64,000 nucleotides of DNA, taken from assembly GCF_900091495.1 (NCBI RefSeq), contig NZ_LT607413.1, forward strand, positions 3,666,001 to 3,730,000, written 5' to 3'. Source of the DNA: Micromonospora echinospora (GTDB taxonomy: Bacteria > Actinomycetota > Actinomycetes > Mycobacteriales > Micromonosporaceae). A program made the translations under genes and the position numbers. Of the stretch, positions 1 through 8,423 are shown piece by piece (position 1 is the stretch's first letter; each line of letters starts with the position of its first letter). The notes beneath the pieces were generated by a model. It was not told the DNA's origin. It was given only the letters and a program-made list of their open reading frames with translations, and did no database searches.

Positions 1-261
1 CCCGGTGACGGTGACCCGGGTCCAGACGTCCTCCGCGTCCGGCGCGGCTCCGGCCGTGCCGGATGACCCGGTCGGGGCCGCGAGCACGTCGCCCAGCGGC
101 ACCGGCGTCATCCGCGCGGTCGCGTCGATGCGCTCGTTGATCGCCGAGCGGCCCTGGTAACGGTCGAGCTGCCAGTTGCCGAGCTGCACCATCACCGCGG
201 CGGCGACCAGCGCCAGCACGAGATAGCCCAGCCAGCGGGGCGTCAGGAGGAACCGGTACAC
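1..261 (-). CDS. SURF1 family protein (5' part, runs off the window)
   Basis: SURF1-type proteins help assemble the haem-copper cytochrome c oxidase in the membrane. Only the first 87 residues are here. The GTG start at 261 is followed by a short basic stretch and a membrane segment at about residues 10-27, then the family signature LGNWQLDRYQGR, where the chain leaves the membrane. Residues 45-87 begin the extracytoplasmic domain. The protein continues past base 1. Family assignment rests on the N-terminal TM plus GxWQLDR motif. It is transcribed away from the cob genes. Confidence 0.75.
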   Translation of the reverse strand, partial: MYRFLLTPRWLGYLVLALVAAAVMVQLGNWQLDRYQGRSAINERIDATARMTPVPLGDVLAAPTGSSGTAGAAPDAEDVWTRVTVTG

Positions 262-565
262 GCCCCGAGGCTACTCGCCCGACCGGCAGTCACTGCCCGG
301 GACCGGTACCGGACGGACCGGGGGAGGGCCGGACCGTCGCGGGACCCAGGGCCGGACCCAGGGCCGGACCGTCACCGAACCCGTGCCGCCGCCGCGCGAT
401 CCCGTCGGTGCGTGGCGGGTCGGTTACCGCGATTCGGCGGGGTGGTTGGGTATCGTCACGCGGACGAACCATCGGGCGGCGTCCGGGTCACCGTGGCACG
501 ACCGCCCACGCGCCGCCACCGACCGTGCGCGTTCGCCGCGTACCGCCGCCACGGAGGATCGATCA
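262..565. promoter_or_regulatory. Divergent intergenic region, SURF1 / cobB-like
   Basis: This region holds the promoters of two divergent genes. Two direct 12-bp copies of gacccagggccg lie at 343-366. A possible -10 element TATCGT lies near 450, and the ribosome site ACGGAGG of the next gene is at 551-557. I looked for the conserved boxes of a cobalamin riboswitch and saw none. Confidence 0.4.
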
Positions 566-2014
566 ATGAGCGTCGTGCCACGTCTCGTGGTCGCCGCGCC
601 CTCGTCCGGGCACGGCAAGAACGCCGTCTCGATCGGCCTGGTCGCCGCCTTCCGGAAACGGGGCCTGGACGTCGCCGGGTTCAAGGTGGGGCCGGACCAC
701 GCCGACGCCGCCTACCTCGGGGTGGCCGCCGACGGACGACCCGGCCGCAACCTCGATCCGCGGCTGGTCGGGCCGGAACGCGTCGCCCCGCTCTTCGCGC
801 ACGGGGCGGCCGGGGCGAAACTGGCGCTGGTGCAGGGCACCATGGGCCTCTACGACAGTGTCGCCGGCCCGTCCGAGGTCGAGTCCACCGCCGCGGTCGC
901 CACCGCGCTGCGCAGTCCGGTGGTGCTGGTGGTCGACGTGTCGACGATGGGGCAGTCGCTGGCCGCGCTGGTGCACGGCTTCCGTTCGTTCGACGAACTG
1001 CTCTGGCTGGGCGGGGTGATCCTGAACCGGGTCGCCTCCCCACGGCACGAGGGGCTGCTGCGCGAGGCGCTCGACGACATCGGCGTACCGGTCTTCGGGT
1101 CGCTGCGCCCGGGAGACCTGCCCCCGATGTTCCCCGCCCGGTCGTACGGCATGGTGCCGGCGCTGGCGGGCGATCCGGAGGTGACGCGGGCGGCGCGGCG
1201 GCTGGGGGAGGGCATCGCCGACCGGCTCGACCTGGACGGCCTGCTCCGGCTGGCCCGCTCCGCGCCGTCGCTGGCCGTCGAACCCTGGTCACCCGGCGCG
1301 CCGACGGCCGTCGTCCGGCCCGACCGTCCGGTGGTCGCGCTCGCCGGCACCGCGCGTGGGGGCTACGGGTACGTCGAGACCGGTGAACTGCTCGCCGCCG
1401 CCGGGGCCGAGGTGGTTCCGGTGGACCCGTTCCGCGACGAGGCCCTGCCGGCGGGCACCGCCGCGCTGGTCGTGGGATCGGGGCTTCCCGAGGCGTACGC
1501 GGAGCAGCTCTCCGCCAACGGCCCGCTCCGCGCGGCGGTGGCGGAACTGGCCCGCGCCGGGCGTCCGGTGCTGGCCGAGGGGGCGGGCCTGCTCTGGCTG
1601 GCCCGGGAGCTGGACGGCCGGCCGATGTGCGGGGTGCTCGACGCGACCGGGACGACCCACGACGGCACGGTGCTCGGCTACCGGGAGGCGACCGCCGCGA
1701 CGGAGAGCCTGGTGGCGACCCGGGGCGCGGTACGCCACGGCTACAAGCAGCACCGGGCGGTGCTCACGCCCCGGGCCGGGGAACGCCCGGCCTGGAGCTG
1801 GCCGGGCGGGCCGCCCGAGGGGCACGTCTGGTCCGGCGGGTACGCCTCACAGCTCGCCCTGCACTGGGCCGGCGCACCGGACGTCGCCTCCCGGCTGGTC
1901 GCCGCCGCCGTGGCAGCCACCCGGCGTGCCCCGGTTCCGACCAGCCCCGGACCCGCCGGACCGGTGGCCGTCGCCCCGGCCCGGGTCGGCCGCACCCCGG
2001 AGGTCCCGGCGTGA
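566..2014 (+). CDS. cobB: CobB/CbiA-family cobyrinate a,c-diamide synthase homologue, catalytic residues altered
   Basis: The family amidates cobyrinic acid at the a and c side chains in corrin biosynthesis, using ATP and glutamine. The protein has 482 residues, close to the usual length. It has an N-terminal nucleotide-binding domain (APSSGHGK, FKVGPDHADAAYLG, GRPGRNLDPRLVG) and a C-terminal class I amidotransferase domain from about residue 255. Two family-defining residues are missing. The Walker A Ser/Thr is Asn19 (GHGKN), and the glutaminase nucleophile, normally Cys in AECxGLLWL, is Gly339 (AEGAGLLWL). ATG 566 is preceded by ACGGAGG, and the next gene overlaps by 4 bp. It may be an inactive or repurposed paralogue, or use free ammonia. 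Confidence 0.75.
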   Translation: MSVVPRLVVAAPSSGHGKNAVSIGLVAAFRKRGLDVAGFKVGPDHADAAYLGVAADGRPGRNLDPRLVGPERVAPLFAHGAAGAKLALVQGTMGLYDSVAGPSEVESTAAVATALRSPVVLVVDVSTMGQSLAALVHGFRSFDELLWLGGVILNRVASPRHEGLLREALDDIGVPVFGSLRPGDLPPMFPARSYGMVPALAGDPEVTRAARRLGEGIADRLDLDGLLRLARSAPSLAVEPWSPGAPTAVVRPDRPVVALAGTARGGYGYVETGELLAAAGAEVVPVDPFRDEALPAGTAALVVGSGLPEAYAEQLSANGPLRAAVAELARAGRPVLAEGAGLLWLARELDGRPMCGVLDATGTTHDGTVLGYREATAATESLVATRGAVRHGYKQHRAVLTPRAGERPAWSWPGGPPEGHVWSGGYASQLALHWAGAPDVASRLVAAAVAATRRAPVPTSPGPAGPVAVAPARVGRTPEVPA

Positions 2015-2580
2015 TCGGGCAGGTGGCGGTGCGCCGCTTCCCGGACCTGACCGTCTCCACCCCGCGTACCGAGGTACGCCGGCACAGCGCGCGGGACGCC
2101 GACCCGGTCTCGGGGATCTTCGCGGACCGGTTGACCCAGCGCTGGCTGCCGCTGGCCGACGAGTCGGGACACATCGACGGGCTGGCCTGGTGCACGGACC
2201 TGGCCCGGCAACGGCGGGACAGCGGCGACGGCGACCACTTCGCGGTGGTGCGCCGGGAGGACGCCCGGGTGGTCGGCTGCCTCTGGACCAGACGGACCGA
2301 CTGGGGTGCCCGCCTCACCGAGGTCTCGTACGCGATGGCGCCGGAGGCGCGGGGCTACGGCCTGGCGGCGGAGGCCGTCCTCGCGCTCGCCATCGCGCTG
2401 ATCTTGGAGCACGGGTTCCAGCGGGTCGAGTTGCGGGTGGCCCCGGGCAACGTGGCGTCCCGGCGGGTGGCCGAGAAGGCCGGATTCAGCTACGAAGGCC
2501 TGCTGCGCAACGCCGGCTACGTCCGGGGCAACCGCGTCGACCTGGAACTCTGGTCCTTCGTCACGGCCGACCTCCGCTGA
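2011..2580 (+). CDS. GNAT family N-acetyltransferase (RimJ/RimL type)
   Basis: A predicted acetyl-CoA-dependent N-acyltransferase of 189 residues, substrate unknown. The acetyl-CoA loop lies around MAPEARGYGLAAEAV (about residues 110-124). The C-terminal pattern VELRVAPGNVASRRVAEKAGF then YEGLLRNAGY is typical of RimJ/RimL and ribosomal-protein acetyltransferase relatives. The GTG start overlaps the TGA of the cobB-like gene in a GTGA junction, so the two are probably translationally coupled, but nothing else ties it to corrin synthesis. Confidence 0.8.
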   Translation: MIGQVAVRRFPDLTVSTPRTEVRRHSARDADPVSGIFADRLTQRWLPLADESGHIDGLAWCTDLARQRRDSGDGDHFAVVRREDARVVGCLWTRRTDWGARLTEVSYAMAPEARGYGLAAEAVLALAIALILEHGFQRVELRVAPGNVASRRVAEKAGFSYEGLLRNAGYVRGNRVDLELWSFVTADLR

Positions 2581-2592
2581 GACCACCATCCC

Positions 2593-2610
2593 GGTCGGGG
2601 TCACCCGACC
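2593..2610. terminator. Short hairpin between convergent genes
   Basis: A perfect 7-bp stem GGTCGGG/CCCGACC with a 4-nt loop. It spans the end of the penicillin-binding protein gene and sits just after the GNAT stop. There is no T-tract, which is usual at this GC content. Confidence 0.4.
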
Positions 2611-4733
2611 AGGCGGTCGGGAGGCGGGGTGAAGTCGCGGCTGGGCTGGCCCTTGAGAGCGTCCCGGAGGGTTCCGGCGACCGCGTCGATCGGTCGCTGG
2701 GACTGACCGTCGCCGACCGCGTTGAACGGGTTGTCCGGGTCGGAGATGAAGCTCGCCGCCGCCAGTTCCGGGGTGTAGCCGACGAACCAGGCGGACCGGG
2801 TGCTGTCGGTGGTACCGGTCTTGCCGGCCACCGGGCGACCGACCGTGCCCCGGACGCTGTCGGCGGTGGACCAGCCCCCGCAGCCTCCCCGGGCCGGTGT
2901 GTCGCCGGTCGGGCAGCGGGCCGCGTCGGTGGCGGCCTGGGCCGCGCCGGCGTCCACCACCTGCCGGCAGCGCGGCTTGGCCACCTCGCGTTCCAGCCCG
3001 CCCGCGGTCCGGTAGGTCGCCGGGGTGCCGTCCCGGTTGGTGATCGACAGCACCGGGATCGCCTCGCAGTACCGGCCGTCGGCGGCGATCGCCCCGTACG
3101 CGTTGGCCAGCTCCAGCGGCGTCGCGTCGGAGACGCCGAGCGTGAACGCGCCCCACGTCTTCGCCTTCTCCGGCGACGCGTGGTCCCGGTCGACGTCGGT
3201 GCGCCAGCGCAGTCCGAGCTGCTCGGCGAGCCGGACCGCCCGGTCCGCGCCGACCTTCTCCTCCAACCAGACGAAGTACGTGTTGACCGACTTGCCGAAG
3301 CCGGACCACATGGTCTGCGTCCCGCTCATCGCCCCGCTCGCGTTCGACGGGGACCAGCCGTTGTAGACCTCGGAACGGTACCGGTGCGGGGCGTTGAACG
3401 AGGTGGACAGCGGCATCCCGGCGTCCAGCGCGGCGAGCATCGGGAACATCTTGAACGTCGAGCCGGCCTGGTAGCCGGGGAGGGTGCCGCCGCCGAGCAG
3501 CGGGGCGACCGTGTTCGGGTAGTTGGCCTTGACCTTCGGGTCGGCCTCCGGGTTGGAGGTCGGCGGGTTCTCGCTGGTGTCCAGGGAGTACTTCCGGTTC
3601 ACCGCCATCGCCTTCACCCGGCCGGTGCCCGGCTCGGTGACGACCAGCCCGTGCGCGAACGGACTGCCGGTGCTGCCCTCGGCGTCGATGTTCTTCTCCG
3701 CGGCCTCCTGGATCTTCGGGTCGATACTGAGCACGATCCGGTAGCCGCCCCGGCGTAGCTCGTCGATGCGTTCCAGCCGGTTCTCGCCGAACGCCGACTG
3801 GGAGCTCCACCAGTTCTTCAGGTAGTCGCAGGCGAAGCCGAGGCTGTTGTGCTGCTGCGGGATCGAGGCGCAGTCGTTGCGCGGGTCGCTCTGGTCGATC
3901 CGCAGCGGTTCGGTGCGGGCCTGCGCGGCGGCCTCCGGCGAGAGGTAGCCGAGCTGACCCATCCGCTCCAGCACGTAGTTGCGGCGGCCGAGGGCCTCCT
4001 GCTGGTCGGAGGTGACCGGGTCGTACTCGGACGGGGACTTGACCAGGCCGGCCAGCGTGGCGGACTCGACCGGGGTCAGGTCCTTCGGCTTCTTCGAGAA
4101 GAAGATCTGCGCGGCGGCGTAGATGCCGTACGCCCGGTGCCCGAAGTAGGCCGAGTTCAGGTAGCGCTCCAGGATGTCCTCCTTCGACATCTGCTTCTCC
4201 ACGTCCAGGGCGAGCCGCATCTCCCGGACCTTGCGGAGGCTGGTCTGGGCGGTCGCCTCCTGCACCTCCTGCGGCGTGGTGGCGCTGTCCCGCAGGGCCA
4301 TCCGGACGTACTGCATGGTGATCGTCGACGCGCCCTGGGAGACCCCGCCGGACTGCGAGTTGGCGACGAAGGCCCGGACCACGCCCTTCGGGTCCACGCC
4401 CCGGTGCTGGTAGAAGCGGGAGTCCTCGGCGGCGACCATGGCCTGCTGCATGCTCGGCGCGATGTCCTTGAGCTTCGTGTACTGCCGGTACTCCTCGTAG
4501 AACATGGTCAGCACGGTCTTGCCGTCGGCGGCGTAGACGTAGGAGGTCTCGGCGGGCAGCGAGGCACGGAGCAGGTCGGCCCGGTGTTCGGAGAACTCGG
4601 CGCCGACCTTGGCGCCGATGCCGGCGGCGGCCACGATCGGGTACGCCACGGCGGCCAGGATGATCCCGGCGATCAGCCCGGCGCGGAGTAGAGGGACACA
4701 GTGACCGAGGGCAGAAAGGGGTCGGTAGCTCAC
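2601..4733 (-). CDS. Class A penicillin-binding protein (transglycosylase/transpeptidase)
   Basis: A bifunctional enzyme that polymerises lipid II and cross-links peptidoglycan on the outer face of the membrane. It has 710 residues. One membrane anchor lies at about 17-38. The GT51 glycosyltransferase domain spans about 75-260, with catalytic Glu in EDSRFYQHRG (E103) and GASTITMQ at 134-141. The transpeptidase domain has SxxK with S425 and K428 (AGSTFKMF), SVN at 482-484 and KTGT at 638-641. All catalytic motifs are intact. The GTG start is set by the N-terminal membrane segment. An AT-richer stretch upstream (4740-4790) probably carries the promoter. Confidence 0.93.
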   Translation of the reverse strand: MSYRPLSALGHCVPLLRAGLIAGIILAAVAYPIVAAAGIGAKVGAEFSEHRADLLRASLPAETSYVYAADGKTVLTMFYEEYRQYTKLKDIAPSMQQAMVAAEDSRFYQHRGVDPKGVVRAFVANSQSGGVSQGASTITMQYVRMALRDSATTPQEVQEATAQTSLRKVREMRLALDVEKQMSKEDILERYLNSAYFGHRAYGIYAAAQIFFSKKPKDLTPVESATLAGLVKSPSEYDPVTSDQQEALGRRNYVLERMGQLGYLSPEAAAQARTEPLRIDQSDPRNDCASIPQQHNSLGFACDYLKNWWSSQSAFGENRLERIDELRRGGYRIVLSIDPKIQEAAEKNIDAEGSTGSPFAHGLVVTEPGTGRVKAMAVNRKYSLDTSENPPTSNPEADPKVKANYPNTVAPLLGGGTLPGYQAGSTFKMFPMLAALDAGMPLSTSFNAPHRYRSEVYNGWSPSNASGAMSGTQTMWSGFGKSVNTYFVWLEEKVGADRAVRLAEQLGLRWRTDVDRDHASPEKAKTWGAFTLGVSDATPLELANAYGAIAADGRYCEAIPVLSITNRDGTPATYRTAGGLEREVAKPRCRQVVDAGAAQAATDAARCPTGDTPARGGCGGWSTADSVRGTVGRPVAGKTGTTDSTRSAWFVGYTPELAAASFISDPDNPFNAVGDGQSQRPIDAVAGTLRDALKGQPSRDFTPPPDRLVG

Positions 4734-4888
4734 GCCGTCAAGCTATGACATATCCCGTTAAGAGATGAGTCATATTCATAATCCTTACGAGGGACGCGGA
4801 CGTCACCGGCCTGCCGTCCGGCGGTGGTGACGTGCCCCACGCCCCGATCCGCTGTCCCACGCGCCGGCTTCCCGGCAGGATCGCGGGC

Positions 4889-5980
4889 ATGCGTGGTCAG
4901 CCGATCGGAGCGCCCCCGGGCGTCATGCCGGAACCCGACCTCGGTCACCACGGTGACGTCGAGGTCGGCGAGGGTCTGCGCGACCTCGCGGTCAACGTCC
5001 GTCAGGCCCCGATGCCGCCCTGGCTGGCCGAGCCGCTGGCCGCCACCCTGGCGGACCTCGCCCGCTACCCCGACCCGGCCCCGGCCCGCGCGGCGGTCGC
5101 CGCCCGCCACCGTCGTCCCCCGACGGAGGTGCTGCTCACCGCCGGGGCCGCCGAGGGTTTCGTGCTGATCGCGCAGGCCCTGCGCGGGATACGCCGACCG
5201 GTGGTGGTGCACCCGCAGTTCACCGAGCCGGAGGCCGCCCTCGCCGCCGCCGGCCACCGGGTGGAGCGGGTGCTGCTCGACGCGGCCGACGGGTTCCGGC
5301 TCGATCCGGCCCGGGTGCCCGCCGACGCCGACCTGGTCATGATCGGCAACCCCACCAACCCGACCTCCGTGCTGCACCCGGCCGCGACGATCGCCGCGCT
5401 GGCCCGCCCCGGCCGGGTCCTGGTGGTGGACGAGGCGTTCGCCGACACCACCACCGCGCCCGGGGTGCCGGGTGAGCCGGAGTCGCTCGCCGGCCGGCGT
5501 GACCTGCCCGGTCTGCTGGTGCTGCGCAGCCTCACCAAGACCTGGGGGCTGGCCGGGCTACGGATCGGCTACCTGCTCGGCGCGGCCGACCTGCTGGCCC
5601 GCCTCGCCCGGGTCCAGCCGCTCTGGGCGGTCTCCACCCCGGCGCTGGCCGCCGCGACCGCCTGCGCGAGCCCGGCGGCGGTCGCCGCCGAGCGCGCCAT
5701 CGCCGCGCGCCTCGCCGTCGACCGGGACCACCTGCTGGCCCGCCTCGCCACCCTGCCCGGAGTACGCGTCGCGGGTCGCCCGGCCAGCGCGTTCGTGCTG
5801 CTGGAGGTTCCTGGCGCGGACCGGATCCGGCTCGCCCTGCGCGACCGGGGCTGGGCGGTACGCCGGGGCGACACGTTCCCCGGGCTGGGCCCGGATTGGC
5901 TGCGCGTGGCGGTCCGCGACCCGGCGACCACCGACGCGTTCACCGAGGTACTGGCGGAAATCCTGGAGGCGTCATGTTGA
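4889..5980 (+). CDS. cobC: CobC-like PLP-dependent aminotransferase (Rv2231c family)
   Basis: A fold-type I aminotransferase related to threonine-phosphate decarboxylase (CobD/CobC), which supplies the aminopropanol linker of the cobalamin nucleotide loop. It has 363 residues. GNPTNPTS is near residue 155, VVDEAFAD near 185, and the Schiff-base Lys lies in SLTKTWGLAGLRIGYLLG. ATG 4889 was chosen over GTG 4832 because the extra residues are unlike the family. Its 3' end overlaps cobT (ATG 5974), so the two form an operon. The exact reaction, threonine-phosphate decarboxylation or a transamination, cannot be settled by eye. Confidence 0.82.
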   Translation: MRGQPIGAPPGVMPEPDLGHHGDVEVGEGLRDLAVNVRQAPMPPWLAEPLAATLADLARYPDPAPARAAVAARHRRPPTEVLLTAGAAEGFVLIAQALRGIRRPVVVHPQFTEPEAALAAAGHRVERVLLDAADGFRLDPARVPADADLVMIGNPTNPTSVLHPAATIAALARPGRVLVVDEAFADTTTAPGVPGEPESLAGRRDLPGLLVLRSLTKTWGLAGLRIGYLLGAADLLARLARVQPLWAVSTPALAAATACASPAAVAAERAIAARLAVDRDHLLARLATLPGVRVAGRPASAFVLLEVPGADRIRLALRDRGWAVRRGDTFPGLGPDWLRVAVRDPATTDAFTEVLAEILEASC

Positions 5981-7047
5981 CAACCACGATCGCGGCGATC
6001 GGCCCGCTCGACCAGACGGCCATGGCCGCTGCCCGGGATCTCCAGGCGCGGCTGACCAAGCCGGCCGGTTCCCTCGGCGCCCTGGAGGAGCTCTCGGTAC
6101 GCCTCGCCGGCCTGGCCGGCGCCTGCCCGCCGCCACTGCCCGAACCGGCCGCGGTGGCGATCTTCGCCGGGGACCACGGCGTCCACGCCCAGGGGGTCAC
6201 CCCCTGGCCGCAGGAGGTCACCGCGCAGATGATCGGCAACTTCCTGGCCGGCGGGGCGGTGGTGAACGCCTTCGCCCGCCAGGCCGGCGCCTCGGTCACC
6301 GTGGTCGACGTCGGCGTGGCCACCCCGCTGCCGCCCGTCGCCGTCGCCGACGCGGCCGAAGCACCCCGGCTGGTGGCGGCGAACGTCCGCCCCGGCACCC
6401 GCGACCTTTCGGTCACCGCCGCACTCACCCGGGACGAGGCGCGGGCGGCGGTGGAGACCGGGATCCGGGTCGCCGACGACCTGATCGAGGCGGGGGCCGG
6501 CATCCTGCTCACCGGGGACATGGGGATCGCCAACACCACCCCGTCGGCCGCCCTGGTCGCCGCCTTCACCGGGGTCGACCCGGCCGAGGTGACCGGCCGG
6601 GGCACCGGGGTGGACGACGAGACGTACCGGCGGAAGGTGGACGTGGTGCGGCGGGCGCTGCACCGGCACCGGCCCGACCCGGCCGACCCGCTCGGTGTGC
6701 TCGCCACTGTCGGTGGTCTGGAGCACGCCGCACTGGCCGGGCTGATCCTGGCCGCCGCCGCCCGCCGGATCCCGGTGCTGCTGGACGGCGTGATCGCGGT
6801 CTCCGCCGCGCTCGCCGCCGCCGCGTTCGCGCCGGACGCGGTGGGCGCGATGATCGCCGGGCACCGGTCCGCCGAGCCGGGTGCCACCGTCGCCCTGCGC
6901 CACCTCGGCCTCGACCCTCTGGTCGACCTGGGGCTGCGCCTTGGTGAGGGCACCGGCGCGCTGCTCGCCCTGCCGGTGGTGACCGGGGCGGCCCGGGTGC
7001 TGCACGAGGTGGCCACCTTCGACTCCGCGGGAGTGGCCGAGAAGTGA
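5974..7047 (+). CDS. cobT: Nicotinate-nucleotide--dimethylbenzimidazole phosphoribosyltransferase
   Basis: Transfers phosphoribose from nicotinate mononucleotide to 5,6-dimethylbenzimidazole, giving the alpha-riboside phosphate for the lower ligand of cobalamin. It has 357 residues, as expected. Motifs include KPAGSLGALEEL near residue 30, FAGDHGVHAQGVTPWPQEVT near 70, TGDMGIANTT near 175, and the C-terminal EGTGALLALP carrying the catalytic Glu. It overlaps the upstream aminotransferase by 7 bp and joins the downstream cobA fusion through an 84-nt mini-ORF, so these genes are probably cotranscribed. Confidence 0.93.
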   Translation: MLTTTIAAIGPLDQTAMAAARDLQARLTKPAGSLGALEELSVRLAGLAGACPPPLPEPAAVAIFAGDHGVHAQGVTPWPQEVTAQMIGNFLAGGAVVNAFARQAGASVTVVDVGVATPLPPVAVADAAEAPRLVAANVRPGTRDLSVTAALTRDEARAAVETGIRVADDLIEAGAGILLTGDMGIANTTPSAALVAAFTGVDPAEVTGRGTGVDDETYRRKVDVVRRALHRHRPDPADPLGVLATVGGLEHAALAGLILAAAARRIPVLLDGVIAVSAALAAAAFAPDAVGAMIAGHRSAEPGATVALRHLGLDPLVDLGLRLGEGTGALLALPVVTGAARVLHEVATFDSAGVAEK

Positions 7048-7127
7048 GCGAGCGGGGCGAGCGAACCATCGGGCTCAGTAGCGGGGCGTCTCGCGCCGCC
7101 GGGGAGCGGAGCGAGGCGGCGGCGTGA
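7044..7127 (+). other. Linker mini-ORF of 27 codons between cobT and cobA (repeat-like)
   Basis: The spacer is fully open in one frame. GTG at 7044 overlaps the cobT stop and TGA at 7125-7127 overlaps the cobA GTG, so both joints are 4-nt GTGA overlaps. The peptide begins MSERGERTIGLSSGASR and ends GERSEAAA. The DNA is built from degenerate GAGCGAGCG/GGAGCGGAGCGAGG units, which I recall as a dispersed repeat in Micromonospora-like genomes. It could be a coupling peptide or only repeat DNA. No function is claimed. Confidence 0.35.
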
Positions 7128-8350
7128 GCGTCAACCCGTACCCGCTGGGGTTGCGGCTGGCCGGTCGGCGGGTGGTCGTGGTGGGCGGTGGCACGGTGGC
7201 CACCCGCCGGGTGCCGGCGCTGCTGGACGCCGGTGCGGACGTCCTGCTGGTCTCCCCGGAACTCACCCCGGCGCTGCGCGCGCACGTCGACGCCGGGCGG
7301 CTGCACTGGGAGCCGCGTCGCTTCGTCCCGGCGGACCTGAACGGGGCGTGGCTGGTCCACGTGGCCGTGGACGACCGGACCGCCGCCGCGGCGGTCAGCG
7401 CCGTCGCGGCCGAACGCCGGATCTTCTGCGTACGTGCCGACGACCGGTTCGCCGCCAGCGCCTGGACGCCGGCGGTGACCCGGCACGGTCCGGTCACCGT
7501 CGCCGTGCTCGGCGGCGGCGACCCGCACCGGTCCCGGGCGACCCGGGACGCCGTCCGGGACCTGCTGGACGGCCCGGACAGCCCGCTGCGGCCGGAGGCG
7601 GGGACGGGGAAGCGGCGGCGGGCCGGGCAGGTGGCCCTGGTCGGGGCGGGGCCGGGCGACCCGGAGCTGATCACCCTGCGGGGCTGGCGGCTGCTCGCCG
7701 AGGCCGACGTGGTGGTCGCCGACCGGCTGGTGCCCGGACTGCTCCTCGACGAACTGCACCCCGACGTCGAACTGGTCGACGCCTCGAAGATCCCGTACGG
7801 GCCGTCCCGGGCCCAGGAGGAGATCAACCGGATCCTGGTGGACCGGGCGTCGGCCGGCGCGTTCGTGGTCCGGCTCAAGGGCGGCGACCCGTACGTCTTC
7901 GGTCGGGGCGGCGAGGAGTTGCTCGCCTGCGCGGCGGCCGGGGTTCCGGTGACCGTGGTGCCCGGGGTGACCAGCTCGATCGCGGTCCCGGCGTCGGTCG
8001 GAATCCCGGTCACCCACCGGGGGGTGGCCCACGAGTTCACCGTGGTCTCCGGGCACCTCGCCCCGGACCACCCGGACTCCCGGGTGAACTGGGCGGCGCT
8101 CGCCGCGCTGCGCGGCACCCTGGTGATCCTGATGGGCTTGAAGAACCTGCCGGCGATCACCGCCACCCTGCTCGCGCACGGTCGCGATCCGGCCACCCCG
8201 GCGGCGGTGGTCCAGGAGGGCACCACCACCGCCCAGCGCACGATCCACTCCACCCTCGCCGGCGTGGCGACCGACGCCGCCGGGGCGGGTCTGCGTCCAC
8301 CCGCCGTGGTGGTGGTCGGCGACGTCGTCTCCGCCCTCGACCACCCCTGA
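7124..8350 (+). CDS. cobA: Siroheme synthase-type fusion: precorrin-2 dehydrogenase + uroporphyrinogen-III C-methyltransferase
   Basis: The C-terminal half methylates uroporphyrinogen III twice with S-adenosylmethionine to give precorrin-2, the branch point to cobalamin and sirohaem. The N-terminal half is the NAD-dependent dehydrogenase of the CysG family, with the dinucleotide motif VVVVGGGTVATRR at about residues 14-26. The methyltransferase begins near residue 170 with VALVGAGPGDPELITLRG and has RLKGGDPYVFGRGGEE and the PGVTSSIAVPAS loop. At 408 residues it is shorter than E. coli CysG (457), mainly in the linker. Last gene of the cob run, before a strong hairpin. Confidence 0.9.
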   Translation: MSVNPYPLGLRLAGRRVVVVGGGTVATRRVPALLDAGADVLLVSPELTPALRAHVDAGRLHWEPRRFVPADLNGAWLVHVAVDDRTAAAAVSAVAAERRIFCVRADDRFAASAWTPAVTRHGPVTVAVLGGGDPHRSRATRDAVRDLLDGPDSPLRPEAGTGKRRRAGQVALVGAGPGDPELITLRGWRLLAEADVVVADRLVPGLLLDELHPDVELVDASKIPYGPSRAQEEINRILVDRASAGAFVVRLKGGDPYVFGRGGEELLACAAAGVPVTVVPGVTSSIAVPASVGIPVTHRGVAHEFTVVSGHLAPDHPDSRVNWAALAALRGTLVILMGLKNLPAITATLLAHGRDPATPAAVVQEGTTTAQRTIHSTLAGVATDAAGAGLRPPAVVVVGDVVSALDHP

Positions 8351-8377
8351 GCTCGACGCCCGGAGCGGGGAACACGA

Positions 8378-8409
8378 CGGCGGCGGGGGACCGGAGTCTC
8401 CCGCCGCCG
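8378..8409. terminator. Bidirectional hairpin between cobA and the otsB fusion
   Basis: A 13-bp stem (8378-8390 with 8397-8409, one G-U) and a 6-nt loop ccggag. It lies between two convergent genes, so it can serve both. Confidence 0.65.
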
Positions 8410-8423
8410 CCGGTGGTGTCAGG

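Noticed and set aside
262..565. Cobalamin riboswitch before the cob genes
   Set aside because: None of the conserved boxes of the B12 element could be found by reading this leader or the shorter gaps before cobC and cobA.
1356..3758. 800-codon plus-strand open frame across cobB, GNAT and the penicillin-binding protein
   Set aside because: It runs out of frame or antisense through three well-supported genes and has only GC-driven Arg/Pro/Gly composition.
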